The translations under genes and the position numbers were made by a program. The notes under the pieces are model-generated. The model was not told the origin of the DNA and did no database searches. It was given only the letters and a program-made list of their open reading frames with translations. A stretch of 64,000 bases of DNA from positions 382,636 to 446,635 of the forward strand of contig JAXMBL010000009.1 in NCBI GenBank assembly GCA_046349915.1, given 5' to 3'. The DNA is from CAIXSC01 sp046349915 (GTDB lineage: Bacteria; Planctomycetota; Planctomycetia; Pirellulales; Pirellulaceae). Position 1 is the first letter of the stretch, and each line of letters begins with the position of its first letter. Positions 43,864 to 51,675 of this stretch are shown piece after piece.

Positions 43864-44120
43864 GACGGACTGGAAGTCCGTCGTACATGGTAGCCCGCTC
43901 GCTTCGCGAGCGGTCAGCCGCGTGGCCAACGAGCGCCCATCGCCTTCAGCCCATCCGCGTCGCGAACCGATGGCCGCAGAGCGACGGACTAGAAGTCCGT
44001 CGTACATAGTAGCCCGCTCGCTTCGCGAGCGGTCAGCCGCGTGGCCAACGAGCGCCCATCGCCATCAGCCCATCCGCGTCGCAAACCGATTGCCGCAGAG
44101 CGACGGACTAGAAGTCCGTC
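43864..44120. repeat. Two tandem 119-bp composite units with a closing P19 palindrome
   Basis: P19 palindromes start at 43864, 43983 and 44102, exactly 119 bp apart. Each 119-bp unit also contains a second palindrome, CCGCTCGCTTCGCGAGCGG (first copy at 43895-43913), and a conserved 70-bp filler. The two units are nearly identical. The array ends 65 bp before the FHA gene. Another unit lies at 47312. Confidence 0.85.
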
Positions 44121-44185
44121 GTACGATAGGGACAAAGCTCTTTTGATGCTGGAAAAAGAGAACTCTTCGATTTACGATACTGGGC

Positions 44186-45376
44186 ATGCCATTCAAACTC
44201 GTCGTCGTCGCTGGAGCGGCGAAAACCAAGGAAATTCGGTTGCGACTCCCGGCCGTGCTGGGACGCGGTCGGACCTGCACCATCCAACTCCCCCTGCCCC
44301 TGGTGAGCCGCCAGCACTGCGAGCTCTTCGAGGCGGACGGCAAGCTGTTCGTGCGCGATTTGGGATCGCTGAACGGCACGCTGGTCGATGGACAGAAGGT
44401 TGGTGAATCCGAAGTGACCCCCGGTCAGACGTTGTCTGTCGGCTCGCTCGCCTTCCGTGTCGAACGCATCGAGACGACCACCCTTGCCGCTCCCGCGCCT
44501 CCTCGACCTCGTCCGCCCGTTTCGACGATTCCTTCCGTTCCGACCCCAGGGTCGCCGGCGACACTGCGCCCCAACGCGACTCAGACGTTCGTGCCAGCGG
44601 TTGCCCCTCCAGCGGCGACGATGCCTATTCCCGCGGCGCCCACCTCCGCGGCGCCAACTCCCACGATGCCTGCGACTGGCACACCTGCGACTGGCGTTCC
44701 TCCTATAGGAATGCCCTCCGAGCAGCCATTGGCCTCCGAGGCAGGAGTTCCTGGGGCCGACGAAGCCCTGCAGGACCTGACGCCAGCGACCGAAGACGAG
44801 GTCGCGTTCGAAGCACTCGAGTCATTCGCGGCCGACGAGATGGGAGCGGATGAAGCAAGTTCGCCGCTGCCAGGGGCCTCGGGTTTACTCCCCCCTTCGG
44901 CAAACCCGCCAACTGCCTACCCGCAAACGACGCTTCCCGAAACTGCCATTCCTCAGGCTGCCATTCCTCAGACAACGTTTCCTCCCGGCGTAATGCCTCA
45001 TGGGACAGCACCCATGGCGTTACCTGCCATGCTGCCGGGACAAGGCATGCCCGCGGCCCCGATGGCTGGCCCGATCACAGTGCCAATAGCGCCCGCTGCT
45101 ATGCCGCCCACTGTTATGCCGGCCACCATGCTGCCACCGGCGGCCATGTCGCCAGGCATGTTCGCCCCAGGAGTGATGCCTGCGAATGCAATGCCCTCTC
45201 CCGGCATGCCTCCCCACGCATTGCCCCACGGGATGATGGGAACGAACGCGGAACCGATGACGCCGCCGAGCACCGCGGGGGGGCCGGATTCCTCCGACAC
45301 ACCGTCCGCGGCGCCCGATGCCGACGCCGAAGAAACCACTGACCTCGCGGCTTTCCTCAAGTCGCTCGGCAAGTGA
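44186..45376 (+). CDS. FHA-domain protein with long Pro/Ala/Met-rich tail
   Basis: A 396-residue protein. Residues 1-95 are a forkhead-associated domain that binds phosphothreonine peptides: LGRGRTCTI (R28), VSRQHCELF (S41, H44), SLNGTLVDG (N63). The rest is low complexity, first Pro/Ala-rich, then an acidic patch (about 195-230). Repeats of MP/MPP type follow (PGVMPHGTAPMALPAMLPGQ), with an acidic end, ETTDLAAFLKSLGK, that looks like a docking motif. It probably links Ser/Thr-kinase signalling to a partner through the tail. It is convergent with the slipin gene 3 bp away. Confidence 0.85.
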   Translation: MPFKLVVVAGAAKTKEIRLRLPAVLGRGRTCTIQLPLPLVSRQHCELFEADGKLFVRDLGSLNGTLVDGQKVGESEVTPGQTLSVGSLAFRVERIETTTLAAPAPPRPRPPVSTIPSVPTPGSPATLRPNATQTFVPAVAPPAATMPIPAAPTSAAPTPTMPATGTPATGVPPIGMPSEQPLASEAGVPGADEALQDLTPATEDEVAFEALESFAADEMGADEASSPLPGASGLLPPSANPPTAYPQTTLPETAIPQAAIPQTTFPPGVMPHGTAPMALPAMLPGQGMPAAPMAGPITVPIAPAAMPPTVMPATMLPPAAMSPGMFAPGVMPANAMPSPGMPPHALPHGMMGTNAEPMTPPSTAGGPDSSDTPSAAPDADAEETTDLAAFLKSLGK

Positions 45377-45379
45377 TTC

Positions 45380-46501
45380 TCACAACAGGTCGACGACTCG
45401 GTCCGTCAACCCTTTGTCGCTCGAACCCTTCTCCCCAAGAACGACGCTCAGTTTTCCACCGAGCGCAATCTTCTCGAGCACCTCGAGTTCACGGAGCCGC
45501 ATGAGGGTCGGGTTATCGGCGAGCACTTTGGCAGTATTCGCCTGACTCCGCATGGCGGCCGTCTCTTCGCGACGCGCGATCAAGTTGGCTTCGGCGGCCT
45601 TCTTCGCCTCCGTCACTCGGTTCATCAAGTCCTTCATTTCGCCAGGCAAAATGACATCGCGAACTCCAACGGATGCCACGGCCAAGCCAAGTTCCGCGGC
45701 CCGTCGCCGCACCAACTCGTCGACTTCGCGAGCCACGGTGTCCTTGTCGGCCAGGAAGGCGTCCAGTTCTCGCGCTCCGATCACGGCACGCAGCGCGAGC
45801 TGCGTTTCGCGATACAAGGCCTGACGAACATCGTCCACCACGCTGACCGCTTTCCGCGCATCGACGATGCGGTAGACGACGACCGCATTCAGTCGCAACG
45901 TCACTTTGTCCGACGTCATGACTTCCTGCCCGCCCACGTCCACCATCGTCTCGCGCTGGTCGACCTCCACGACCTTAGCTTCCGCAACTCCCTTCCAGAA
46001 TGCGTACACCCCCGGCCCAAGCGACTCGACGTATCGGCCGTCGTAGTGCAACACGCCGACATGGTCGCGAGAAACCGAGCAGACGTCCAACTGCACGCGC
46101 GCCGAGTTCGTCCGTACGATCACTGGCAAATCGGCGTGATCCAACCGAATGCTGCGAGCGTCGATCTTCTCGACTCGCACCTGACGCGATTTCGTCCACA
46201 GCGCATACAAGCCCGGTCCAAGCACTCGCTGAAAACGGCCATCGATCCAGACGAGCGCCCGCTCATGGTCTTTCAAGTCGATCACTTCCGCTCGCTCGCG
46301 CAACACACCCGACTTGACGATCACGTCCAACTTGTCATGAGCCAGCCACGGATCGCGCACGGAAACCGTCGCGATTTCCAGCTTTCCCAGGGGATCGAAG
46401 AACCAGTATTTTCCCGGTTCCAACAAACCATCAAACTCCCCTTCGCGGAACCGCAAACCCATCTCGTCGCTGTGAATCTGAATTCGCTTCGTCATCGCCA
46501 T
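45380..46501 (-). CDS. Slipin/SPFH (band 7) family protein
   Basis: A 373-residue prohibitin/stomatin-type protein. An N-terminal region repeats a short motif (LLEPGKYWFFDPLGK, VLGPGLYALWTKSRQ, SLGPGVYAFWKGVAE). The SPFH domain follows (KVVEVDQRETMVDVGGQEVMTSDKVTLRLNAVVVYRIVD), then a coiled coil rich in Ala/Glu (VTEAKKAAEANLIARREETAAMRSQANTAKVL). It lacks a clear N-terminal membrane helix, unlike most slipins. It likely forms ring-like membrane scaffolds. The ATG at 46501 is preferred because GGAGG lies 6 bases upstream. Confidence 0.85.
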   Translation of the reverse strand: MAMTKRIQIHSDEMGLRFREGEFDGLLEPGKYWFFDPLGKLEIATVSVRDPWLAHDKLDVIVKSGVLRERAEVIDLKDHERALVWIDGRFQRVLGPGLYALWTKSRQVRVEKIDARSIRLDHADLPVIVRTNSARVQLDVCSVSRDHVGVLHYDGRYVESLGPGVYAFWKGVAEAKVVEVDQRETMVDVGGQEVMTSDKVTLRLNAVVVYRIVDARKAVSVVDDVRQALYRETQLALRAVIGARELDAFLADKDTVAREVDELVRRRAAELGLAVASVGVRDVILPGEMKDLMNRVTEAKKAAEANLIARREETAAMRSQANTAKVLADNPTLMRLRELEVLEKIALGGKLSVVLGEKGSSDKGLTDRVVDLL

Positions 46502-46931
46502 CTTCCACCTCCTCTTCTGCCTCTGCCATCTTTGATCTCGCAACCCTTCGGGAAGGAGATCGCAACCGAGTTACCTGTCCCACTCGCGGGGTCTCGCTTC
46601 CGTCCCCTGCTCCAACTAACGCGCAACTCGACCGCCAGCCAGTTTCCAGGAAGAGTTGCTCCCGAAAAGCCTCTTCATGTCGACTTGATTTCGGGCCGAG
46701 TGGCGTGAGCCGGACTCAAGGACGGGATTCGCGGACCGCAAAGCGTCGAGACACGCTGCCACCGAGAGCCGCCGCGACCATTCGAGCCCGCGCCTCGCCG
46801 ACTGCTCGACGATCCACGGCACGGAACTCGACTGCTCAAACGGTTGGTCCCCTGGCCAACTCAACGCGATCTCTTCCCTCCGGTTGCTTGGTGGACGCTT
46901 GCGCGCCCCTGTGGTGCGGACCGAAGTCCGC
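46502..46931. other. 430-bp spacer, no gene identified
   Basis: It lies between the slipin start and the tRNA-like gene. Open frames are short and lack ribosome sites. No repeat or hairpin stood out. Confidence 0.45.
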
Positions 46932-47004
46932 GGTTTGGTACGGGAGTCGAACCCGTGACTTCCAGGGTGTTCGCCTGGTGCTCTACCAGCTGAGCTAACC
47001 AAGG
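46932..47004 (-). tRNA. tRNA-like gene, Val-like body with anticodon position AAC and no U33
   Basis: A 73-nt cloverleaf folds on the minus strand: 7-bp acceptor, T8-A9, D-stem GCTC/GAGC with AGCTGGTA loop, anticodon stem CCAGG/CCTGG, variable AAGTC, and T-stem ACGGG/CCCGT with TTCGACT. The anticodon loop reads CGAACAC, so position 33 is G instead of the near-universal U, and 34-36 are AAC (Val). Acceptor pairs 1-72 and 2-71 are C-C and C-A mismatches. No CCA is encoded. It may be a decayed tRNA or one with an unusual decoding role. Confidence 0.65.
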
Positions 47005-47311
47005 TTCACCTCGTCCACGTTTCTCCCCATGTACGGAACACACGCTGTCGACCACCACGGCGCCATTCGCCCGCTCAATCGCAACCGTATCAATCGGCTG
47101 CGCGAGACAGACGAGGCCAAACCGTGGAGACAACGTGCGCCGCTGGCGTGGCGGAGCAAACCTGTATTGCCCCTTCGGACCAGACGAAACGCGAGAAGGT
47201 TCGCTTGAAAGCAGACCTTTTTTGTCTGGGTCAGTCATTTGTCGAGCCCACCGCAGTATGTCGAGGAGCGGGACCGCGAGGGCTTTGCCACAAGGAATGA
47301 TGACCGTTGCC

Positions 47312-47449
47312 GACGGACTAGAAGTCCGGCGTACATAGTAGCCCGCTCGCTTCGCGAGCGGTCAGCCGCGCGGCCAACGAGCGCCCGTCGCCATCGGCCC
47401 ATCCGCGTCGCGAACCGATCGCCGCAGAGCGACGGACTGGAGGTCCGAC
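47312..47449. repeat. 119-bp composite unit flanked by two diverged P19 palindromes
   Basis: Palindromes at 47312-47330 and 47431-47449 are again 119 bp apart and carry one or two stem changes (for example GACGGACTAGAAGTCCGGC). The intervening sequence matches the units at 43864 nearly base for base, including the second palindrome. Confidence 0.85.
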
Positions 47450-47510
47450 GTACGACCCGGACGTGATTTTTCTGGTTAATCCCAAGCCGGTCCGGCGGTC
47501 CTTCTCATGC

Positions 47511-47543
47511 TGAACGTTTTGAACGATTTTTGGTAAATCGTTC
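47511..47543 (+). promoter_or_regulatory. Candidate operator C before the fasciclin operon
   Basis: TGAACGT then TTTGAACGA (47518-47526), matching the 9-bp repeats of operators A and B. It overlaps a 9-bp perfect palindrome, GAACGATTT / AAATCGTTC (47521-47529 and 47535-47543). It lies about 50-80 bp upstream of the fasciclin start. Confidence 0.5.
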
Positions 47544-47591
47544 GATGGACAGAGGGGTGATTTCCGGCTCAACTTGGGGAGGTTTGAAGCA

Positions 47592-48605
47592 ATGGTTCGC
47601 AGAACATTCTGGATGGTGGCGGCACTCGCCGTAGCAATTGGCTTGGGGCCCGAAGCAAAGTCGCAAGAGTCGAATGCAAAAGACATTGTGACGACTGCGG
47701 TCGAGGCGGGATCGTTCAAGACCTTGGCGGCGGCACTCCAGGCGGCAGGGTTGGTCGACGCCCTGAAGAGCCCTGGTCCTTTCACCGTTTTCGCTCCGAC
47801 CGACGAAGCGTTCGCCAAGCTCCCGGCAGGGACGGTCGAAACGCTGCTGAAGCCCGAAAACAAGCGTCAGTTGGTCGCCATCCTGACGTATCACGTCGTT
47901 CCCGGCAAAGTGCTGGCGGCCGACGTCGTCAAGTTAAAGGCGGCCGCGACCGTGAATGGTCAGCGAGTCGATGTGAAGGTCGACGGCAATGCGGTATCGA
48001 TCGACGACGCCCGCGTGGTGAAGACCGATATCGCGTGTGCCAATGGGGTGATCCACGTCATCGACAAGGTGATCCTGCCCAGCTCGGATTCGATTCCCGC
48101 CGTGGCGACCAAGGCTGGAAAATTCCAGACGCTGTTGGCCGCCGCGAAGGCCGCTGGCCTGGACGAAGCTCTCTCGGGCGACCAGCCCCTGACCGTGTTT
48201 GCTCCCACGGACGACGCGTTCGCCAAGCTGCCCGCAGGCACCGTCGAATCGCTCTTGAAGCCAGAGAACAAAGATCAGTTGGCGGCGATACTGAAGTACC
48301 ATGTGGTTGCTGGCCGAGTTTTCTCGAGCGACCTGTTGGGCGGTGTTGATGCGAAGACCTTGCAAGGCGGCGCCTTGTCCGCCAAGGTGGTGAAGGGCAA
48401 AGCGACTGTAAATGGCGCTGGGCTGGTGATGGTGGACATTGACGCCGCGAACGGCGTCATCCACGTGATCGACTCGGTGTTGCTGCCGCCCGCCGGTGGC
48501 GACAAGGGTGCTCACGCCGCTCCGAAGGCTTGCGGCGGTGAAGCAGCGGCCTGTTCGACGACAACTCGAGTTGCCATGCATCGCGGCTTCGGTCGCCGTC
48601 GCTAA
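47592..48605 (+). CDS. Secreted protein with two fasciclin domains
   Basis: A 337-residue protein with signal MVRRTFWMVAALAVAIGLGPEAKS. It has two FAS1 domains (about 25-160 and 165-300), each with the H1 and H2 signatures: PFTVFAPTDEAFAKLPAGTVETLL with ILTYHVVPGKV, and PLTVFAPTDDAFAKLPAGTVESLL with ILKYHVVAGRV. ANGVIHVIDKVILP and ANGVIHVIDSVLLPP close each domain. FAS1 proteins mediate adhesion or bind small ligands at the surface. The C-terminal tail has two cysteines and is Arg-rich. It is the first gene of a tight three-gene run. Confidence 0.9.
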   Translation: MVRRTFWMVAALAVAIGLGPEAKSQESNAKDIVTTAVEAGSFKTLAAALQAAGLVDALKSPGPFTVFAPTDEAFAKLPAGTVETLLKPENKRQLVAILTYHVVPGKVLAADVVKLKAAATVNGQRVDVKVDGNAVSIDDARVVKTDIACANGVIHVIDKVILPSSDSIPAVATKAGKFQTLLAAAKAAGLDEALSGDQPLTVFAPTDDAFAKLPAGTVESLLKPENKDQLAAILKYHVVAGRVFSSDLLGGVDAKTLQGGALSAKVVKGKATVNGAGLVMVDIDAANGVIHVIDSVLLPPAGGDKGAHAAPKACGGEAAACSTTTRVAMHRGFGRRR

Positions 48606-48618
48606 ACGGAGATGAGAT

Positions 48619-49083
48619 GTGGCGTCAGATCATTGTGATTCCGCTGGTAGTCGCGGTACAGCGCCACGTTGGGCAGCCGCCTGGTTATGGGCGGCTGCGA
48701 TTTACAATCTGGCTTGGGGGGTGGCGATCATCATCGCCCCTCATGCCTTGTTTGATTTCGCGGGTATCGAGCGACTAAATTATCCTGAAATCTGGCAGTG
48801 CGTCGGGATGATTGTGGGCGTCTACGGCGTGGGCTATGCCATCGCCGCTCGCGATCCACGCCGACACTGGCCCATCGTCCTGGTTGGCCTCTTGGGCAAA
48901 GTACTGGGGCCCCTAGGTTTTGCCGACGCTTTGTGGCGAGGCGTTTTTCCACCAGCGTTCGGTATCACGATTCTGTCGAACGACCTGCTCTGGTGGATCC
49001 CGTTCGCCCTGATCCTGCGAGATGCCTATCGCGGCTCGATGGCTACGTCGGTCGAAAGCAACCTTAACTCGCCGAGCAATTGA
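48619..49083 (+). CDS. Small four-helix membrane protein, unknown
   Basis: A 154-residue protein with four likely membrane helices (residues about 18-42, 55-78, 83-105, 112-130) and conserved-looking ERLNYPEIWQCVGMIVGVYGVGYAIAARDP. I cannot name a family. It starts at a GTG 13 bp after the fasciclin stop, with GGAGATGA before it, and is followed 11 bp later by another membrane protein. Operon position suggests a function with fasciclin. Confidence 0.7.
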   Translation: MASDHCDSAGSRGTAPRWAAAWLWAAAIYNLAWGVAIIIAPHALFDFAGIERLNYPEIWQCVGMIVGVYGVGYAIAARDPRRHWPIVLVGLLGKVLGPLGFADALWRGVFPPAFGITILSNDLLWWIPFALILRDAYRGSMATSVESNLNSPSN

Positions 49084-49094
49084 TCTGGTGACGT

Positions 49095-49547
49095 ATGGCG
49101 ACGTGGGATCAGATCTGTTGGCCGGCTCATGTCGCGGCGACTCTCTACATGACCGGCCTGATTTGGTTCGTGCAAATCGTGCACTACCCGCTCATGGCAT
49201 TTGTCGGTCGCGAGTCGTACGTCGAATATCAGCGACGGCATCAACTGCTCACGACATGGGTCGTCGGCCCGGCCATGTTGATCGAAGCCCTGACTTCGCT
49301 TTACCTATGTTGGCGTCCTCCCCTGGGATTGAGTTGGACCTCAAGCCTGGTTGGCGTTTTGTTGGTCCTGGCGATCTGGGCGTCGACCGCGACGATGCAG
49401 ATGCCGTGTCACGAATCACTCGCCGCCGGTTTCGATCCGGCCACTCACCGTCGTCTGGTGCTGTCTAACTGGATTCGAACCGTTTTGTGGACTGCTCGAG
49501 CGGGTTTGGCGCTGTTCGGGATTTGGCAAGTAATCGGCAACTCGTGA
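49095..49547 (+). CDS. Small four-helix membrane protein, unknown
   Basis: A 150-residue protein with four predicted helices. The first carries IWFVQIVHYPLM, and the segment VGRESYVEYQRRHQLLTTWVVGPAMLIEAL looks conserved, with several His residues near the membrane that could bind metal or haem. No family assigned. Start ATG at 49095, 11 bp after the previous gene; the last gene of the fasciclin run. Confidence 0.7.
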   Translation: MATWDQICWPAHVAATLYMTGLIWFVQIVHYPLMAFVGRESYVEYQRRHQLLTTWVVGPAMLIEALTSLYLCWRPPLGLSWTSSLVGVLLVLAIWASTATMQMPCHESLAAGFDPATHRRLVLSNWIRTVLWTARAGLALFGIWQVIGNS

Positions 49548-49600
49548 TCGCTGGCGGTTTCTAGCCGCAAGGGTTGTTGGTACTTTCGACTCGGTTAGGC

Positions 49601-49619
49601 GACGGACTAGAAGTCCGTC
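49601..49619. repeat. Dispersed 19-bp palindrome (family P19)
   Basis: GACGGACTAGAAGTCCGTC, perfect stem, 53 bp after the last gene of the fasciclin operon. Confidence 0.8.
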
Positions 49620-49761
49620 GTACATTTCAATTCGTTGGTGAGGCAACTCGCTGGCGCCTTGCCCACTGGAAGGACGCTCTTGGGGCGGCTAGTCTGACGC
49701 GGGTGACTGTCGCCTTCCTACCGTAGCCTCTCCAGTACCAACCCCGTGGAGCGCCCGCCTC

Positions 49762-50646
49762 ATGTTGTCATCCCTGCGAGTGCTATTTGCCGCGTCTGCT
49801 CTGTCGTTAACCGGCGTCGCAGGCTTGTTCGCCCAAGTGGTGCAGAAGGACATTCCTTACGCGACACCACCGCTAGAACGCCAGGTGCTTGATATCTACT
49901 CGCCGAATCAGGCGAAGGATTTGCCCGTCGTTTTCTGGATTCATGGCGGAGGCTGGCAGGCGGGCGACAAATCGAGCATTCAGGAGAAACCGAAGGCGTT
50001 TGTCGAACGCGGATTCGTCTTTGTCTCGACGAACTATCGGTTGCTGCCGAATGTCGAGATGCAAACGATTTTCCGCGACGTCGCCAAGTCGCTGGGCTGG
50101 GTGCATAAGAACATTGCCAAGTATGGTGGGGACCCCAACCGTATCTTCGTGATGGGCCATTCCGCCGGCGCTCAATTGGCCGCCATCCTGTGCGTCGACG
50201 AGCGTTATCTGAAAGAAGAGGGAGTCCCTTTCAGCGTGCTTAAGGGATGCGTTCCCGTCGACGGCGACACGTTTGATGTTCCCGCGATCATTGAAACCGC
50301 GGAAACTCGCCGCCGAGTCCACGGGCTCCCGCAGGCCAAGGTTGGCCACCGCGAGAAGTTTGGACATACGGCTGAGAAGCACCGCGACTATTCAGCGGTC
50401 ACGCATGTCGCGAAGGGCAAGGGAATTCCACCGTTCCTGATCATGCATGTGGCGGAACATCCTGACACTACCGCTCAAGCTCAACGGCTAGCGAACACGC
50501 TGAAGGAAGCCGGCATCTCCGCGACGTTGTACGGTGGACGAGAAACATCGCACGGCAAAATCAACGCGGACATTGGTCTTCCGGACGATCCCGGCACCAA
50601 AGCGTTGTTTGCGTTTGTCGATGCCTCGTTGAAGATGGACAAATAG
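49762..50646 (+). CDS. Secreted alpha/beta hydrolase (BD-FAE/carboxylesterase-like)
   Basis: A 294-residue exported esterase-like enzyme: signal about 1-25, HGGGWQAGDKS (oxyanion HGGG), nucleophile elbow GHSAGAQLA, and late residues GGRETSHGKIN (His). It begins the mature part with DIPYATPPLERQVLDIYSP, typical of the BD-FAE/COG0657 group that includes feruloyl and acetyl-xylan esterases. An SGNH hydrolase follows 81 bp later on the same strand; both could deacylate polysaccharide. The exact substrate is unknown. Confidence 0.85.
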   Translation: MLSSLRVLFAASALSLTGVAGLFAQVVQKDIPYATPPLERQVLDIYSPNQAKDLPVVFWIHGGGWQAGDKSSIQEKPKAFVERGFVFVSTNYRLLPNVEMQTIFRDVAKSLGWVHKNIAKYGGDPNRIFVMGHSAGAQLAAILCVDERYLKEEGVPFSVLKGCVPVDGDTFDVPAIIETAETRRRVHGLPQAKVGHREKFGHTAEKHRDYSAVTHVAKGKGIPPFLIMHVAEHPDTTAQAQRLANTLKEAGISATLYGGRETSHGKINADIGLPDDPGTKALFAFVDASLKMDK

Positions 50647-50727
50647 TCAACCTGGTCTTCACTCGCGTCGCCCTTGATTGCATTCCGTTTGTTATCGTCG
50701 TTTCACCTTTCGCTTTGGAGTCTTTGC

Positions 50728-51471
50728 ATGCTTGTTCGTCGTCTCTCGAATTTGTTGGCCTGGTGCGTCGTCGCCTCGTGCGCCACGCTTGTTACATTCT
50801 ACGGCACGACGTCGGCCCAAGAGGCCAAACCCAATTCGGCCATTAAGCCCGAACCGCGGGATGGCAATTGGATGAAGCGTCACGACAGCTTTAACAAGCG
50901 AGTCAAGGAAGGAAACGTCGATCTGTTGTTCATCGGCGACTCGATCACTCAGGGCTGGGAAGGGTCGGGGAAGATGGTGTGGGCCGAGCGTTACTCGAAG
51001 CGTAACGCCGTCAACCTAGGGATCGGCGGCGATCGCACTCAGCATGTCCTCTGGCGATTGGACAACGGCAACGTCGAAGGCATCAAGCCGAAGTTGGCGG
51101 TCCTGATGATCGGCACGAACAACTCGGGTTCGAACACTTCGGAGGAGATCGCGGAAGGAATCAAGGCGATTGTCCAGAAGTTGGGCGAGAAGCTCCCCGA
51201 GACGAAGGTGCTGGTGTTGGCGGTCTTCCCGCGCGGCGCCGACTCGAAGGATGCTCGACGTCAAGTCAACTCGAAGGCCAACGCGATTGCGGCCTCCTTG
51301 GCGGATGGCAAGCGAGTCTTCTTCCTGGACATCGGTCCCAAGTTCTTGGCTGAGGACGGCACGTTGTCGAAGGAGATCATGCCCGACCTGCTGCACTTGA
51401 GCCCCAAGGGCTATCAGATCTGGGCCGACTCGATCGAGTCGGAAGTCGCGAAACACATGGGCGAGAAATAG
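50728..51471 (+). CDS. Secreted SGNH/GDSL hydrolase
   Basis: A 247-residue exported hydrolase. Signal at about 1-31 (ending TTSAQ). SGNH blocks: FIGDSITQGW (Ser), LGIGGDRTQHVLW (Gly), MIGTNNSG (Asn), and DLLHLSPKGYQIWADSI (Asp and His). It resembles the platelet-activating-factor acetylhydrolase beta/gamma group found with planctomycete sulfatase and esterase genes. ATG at 50728 (TTGGAG upstream); the frame is open to 50674. Confidence 0.87.
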   Translation: MLVRRLSNLLAWCVVASCATLVTFYGTTSAQEAKPNSAIKPEPRDGNWMKRHDSFNKRVKEGNVDLLFIGDSITQGWEGSGKMVWAERYSKRNAVNLGIGGDRTQHVLWRLDNGNVEGIKPKLAVLMIGTNNSGSNTSEEIAEGIKAIVQKLGEKLPETKVLVLAVFPRGADSKDARRQVNSKANAIAASLADGKRVFFLDIGPKFLAEDGTLSKEIMPDLLHLSPKGYQIWADSIESEVAKHMGEK

Positions 51472-51493
51472 TGGTTGATGAAGGGGATGGCCT

Positions 51494-51672
51494 TCTTTGG
51501 ACTGCGGCAGCCTGCTGCCGCTTTCCCCTCAGCAGCCTGCTGCTGAGGAGCAACACAAGTAGCAACACTGATCGAGTCGCTGTAATCGGATGATGCATCC
51601 TAAGGGATGAGCCAGCTTGTTCCGCGGCAGGCCGCGGAACTGAAAGCGGCAGCAGGCTGCCGCAGTCCAAAG
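51494..51672. terminator. 179-bp element with perfect 30-bp inverted ends between convergent genes
   Basis: Arms 51494-51523 and 51643-51672 are perfect complements. Each arm is itself a hairpin (GCGGCAGCCTGCTGCCGC). Between them are two further hairpins: CCTCAGCAG/CTGCTGAGG at about 51528-51549, and GTTCCGCGG/CCGCGGAAC at about 51619-51640. It fills the gap between convergent genes and probably stops transcription from both sides; it also looks like a small mobile repeat. Confidence 0.65.
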
Positions 51673-51675
51673 ACT

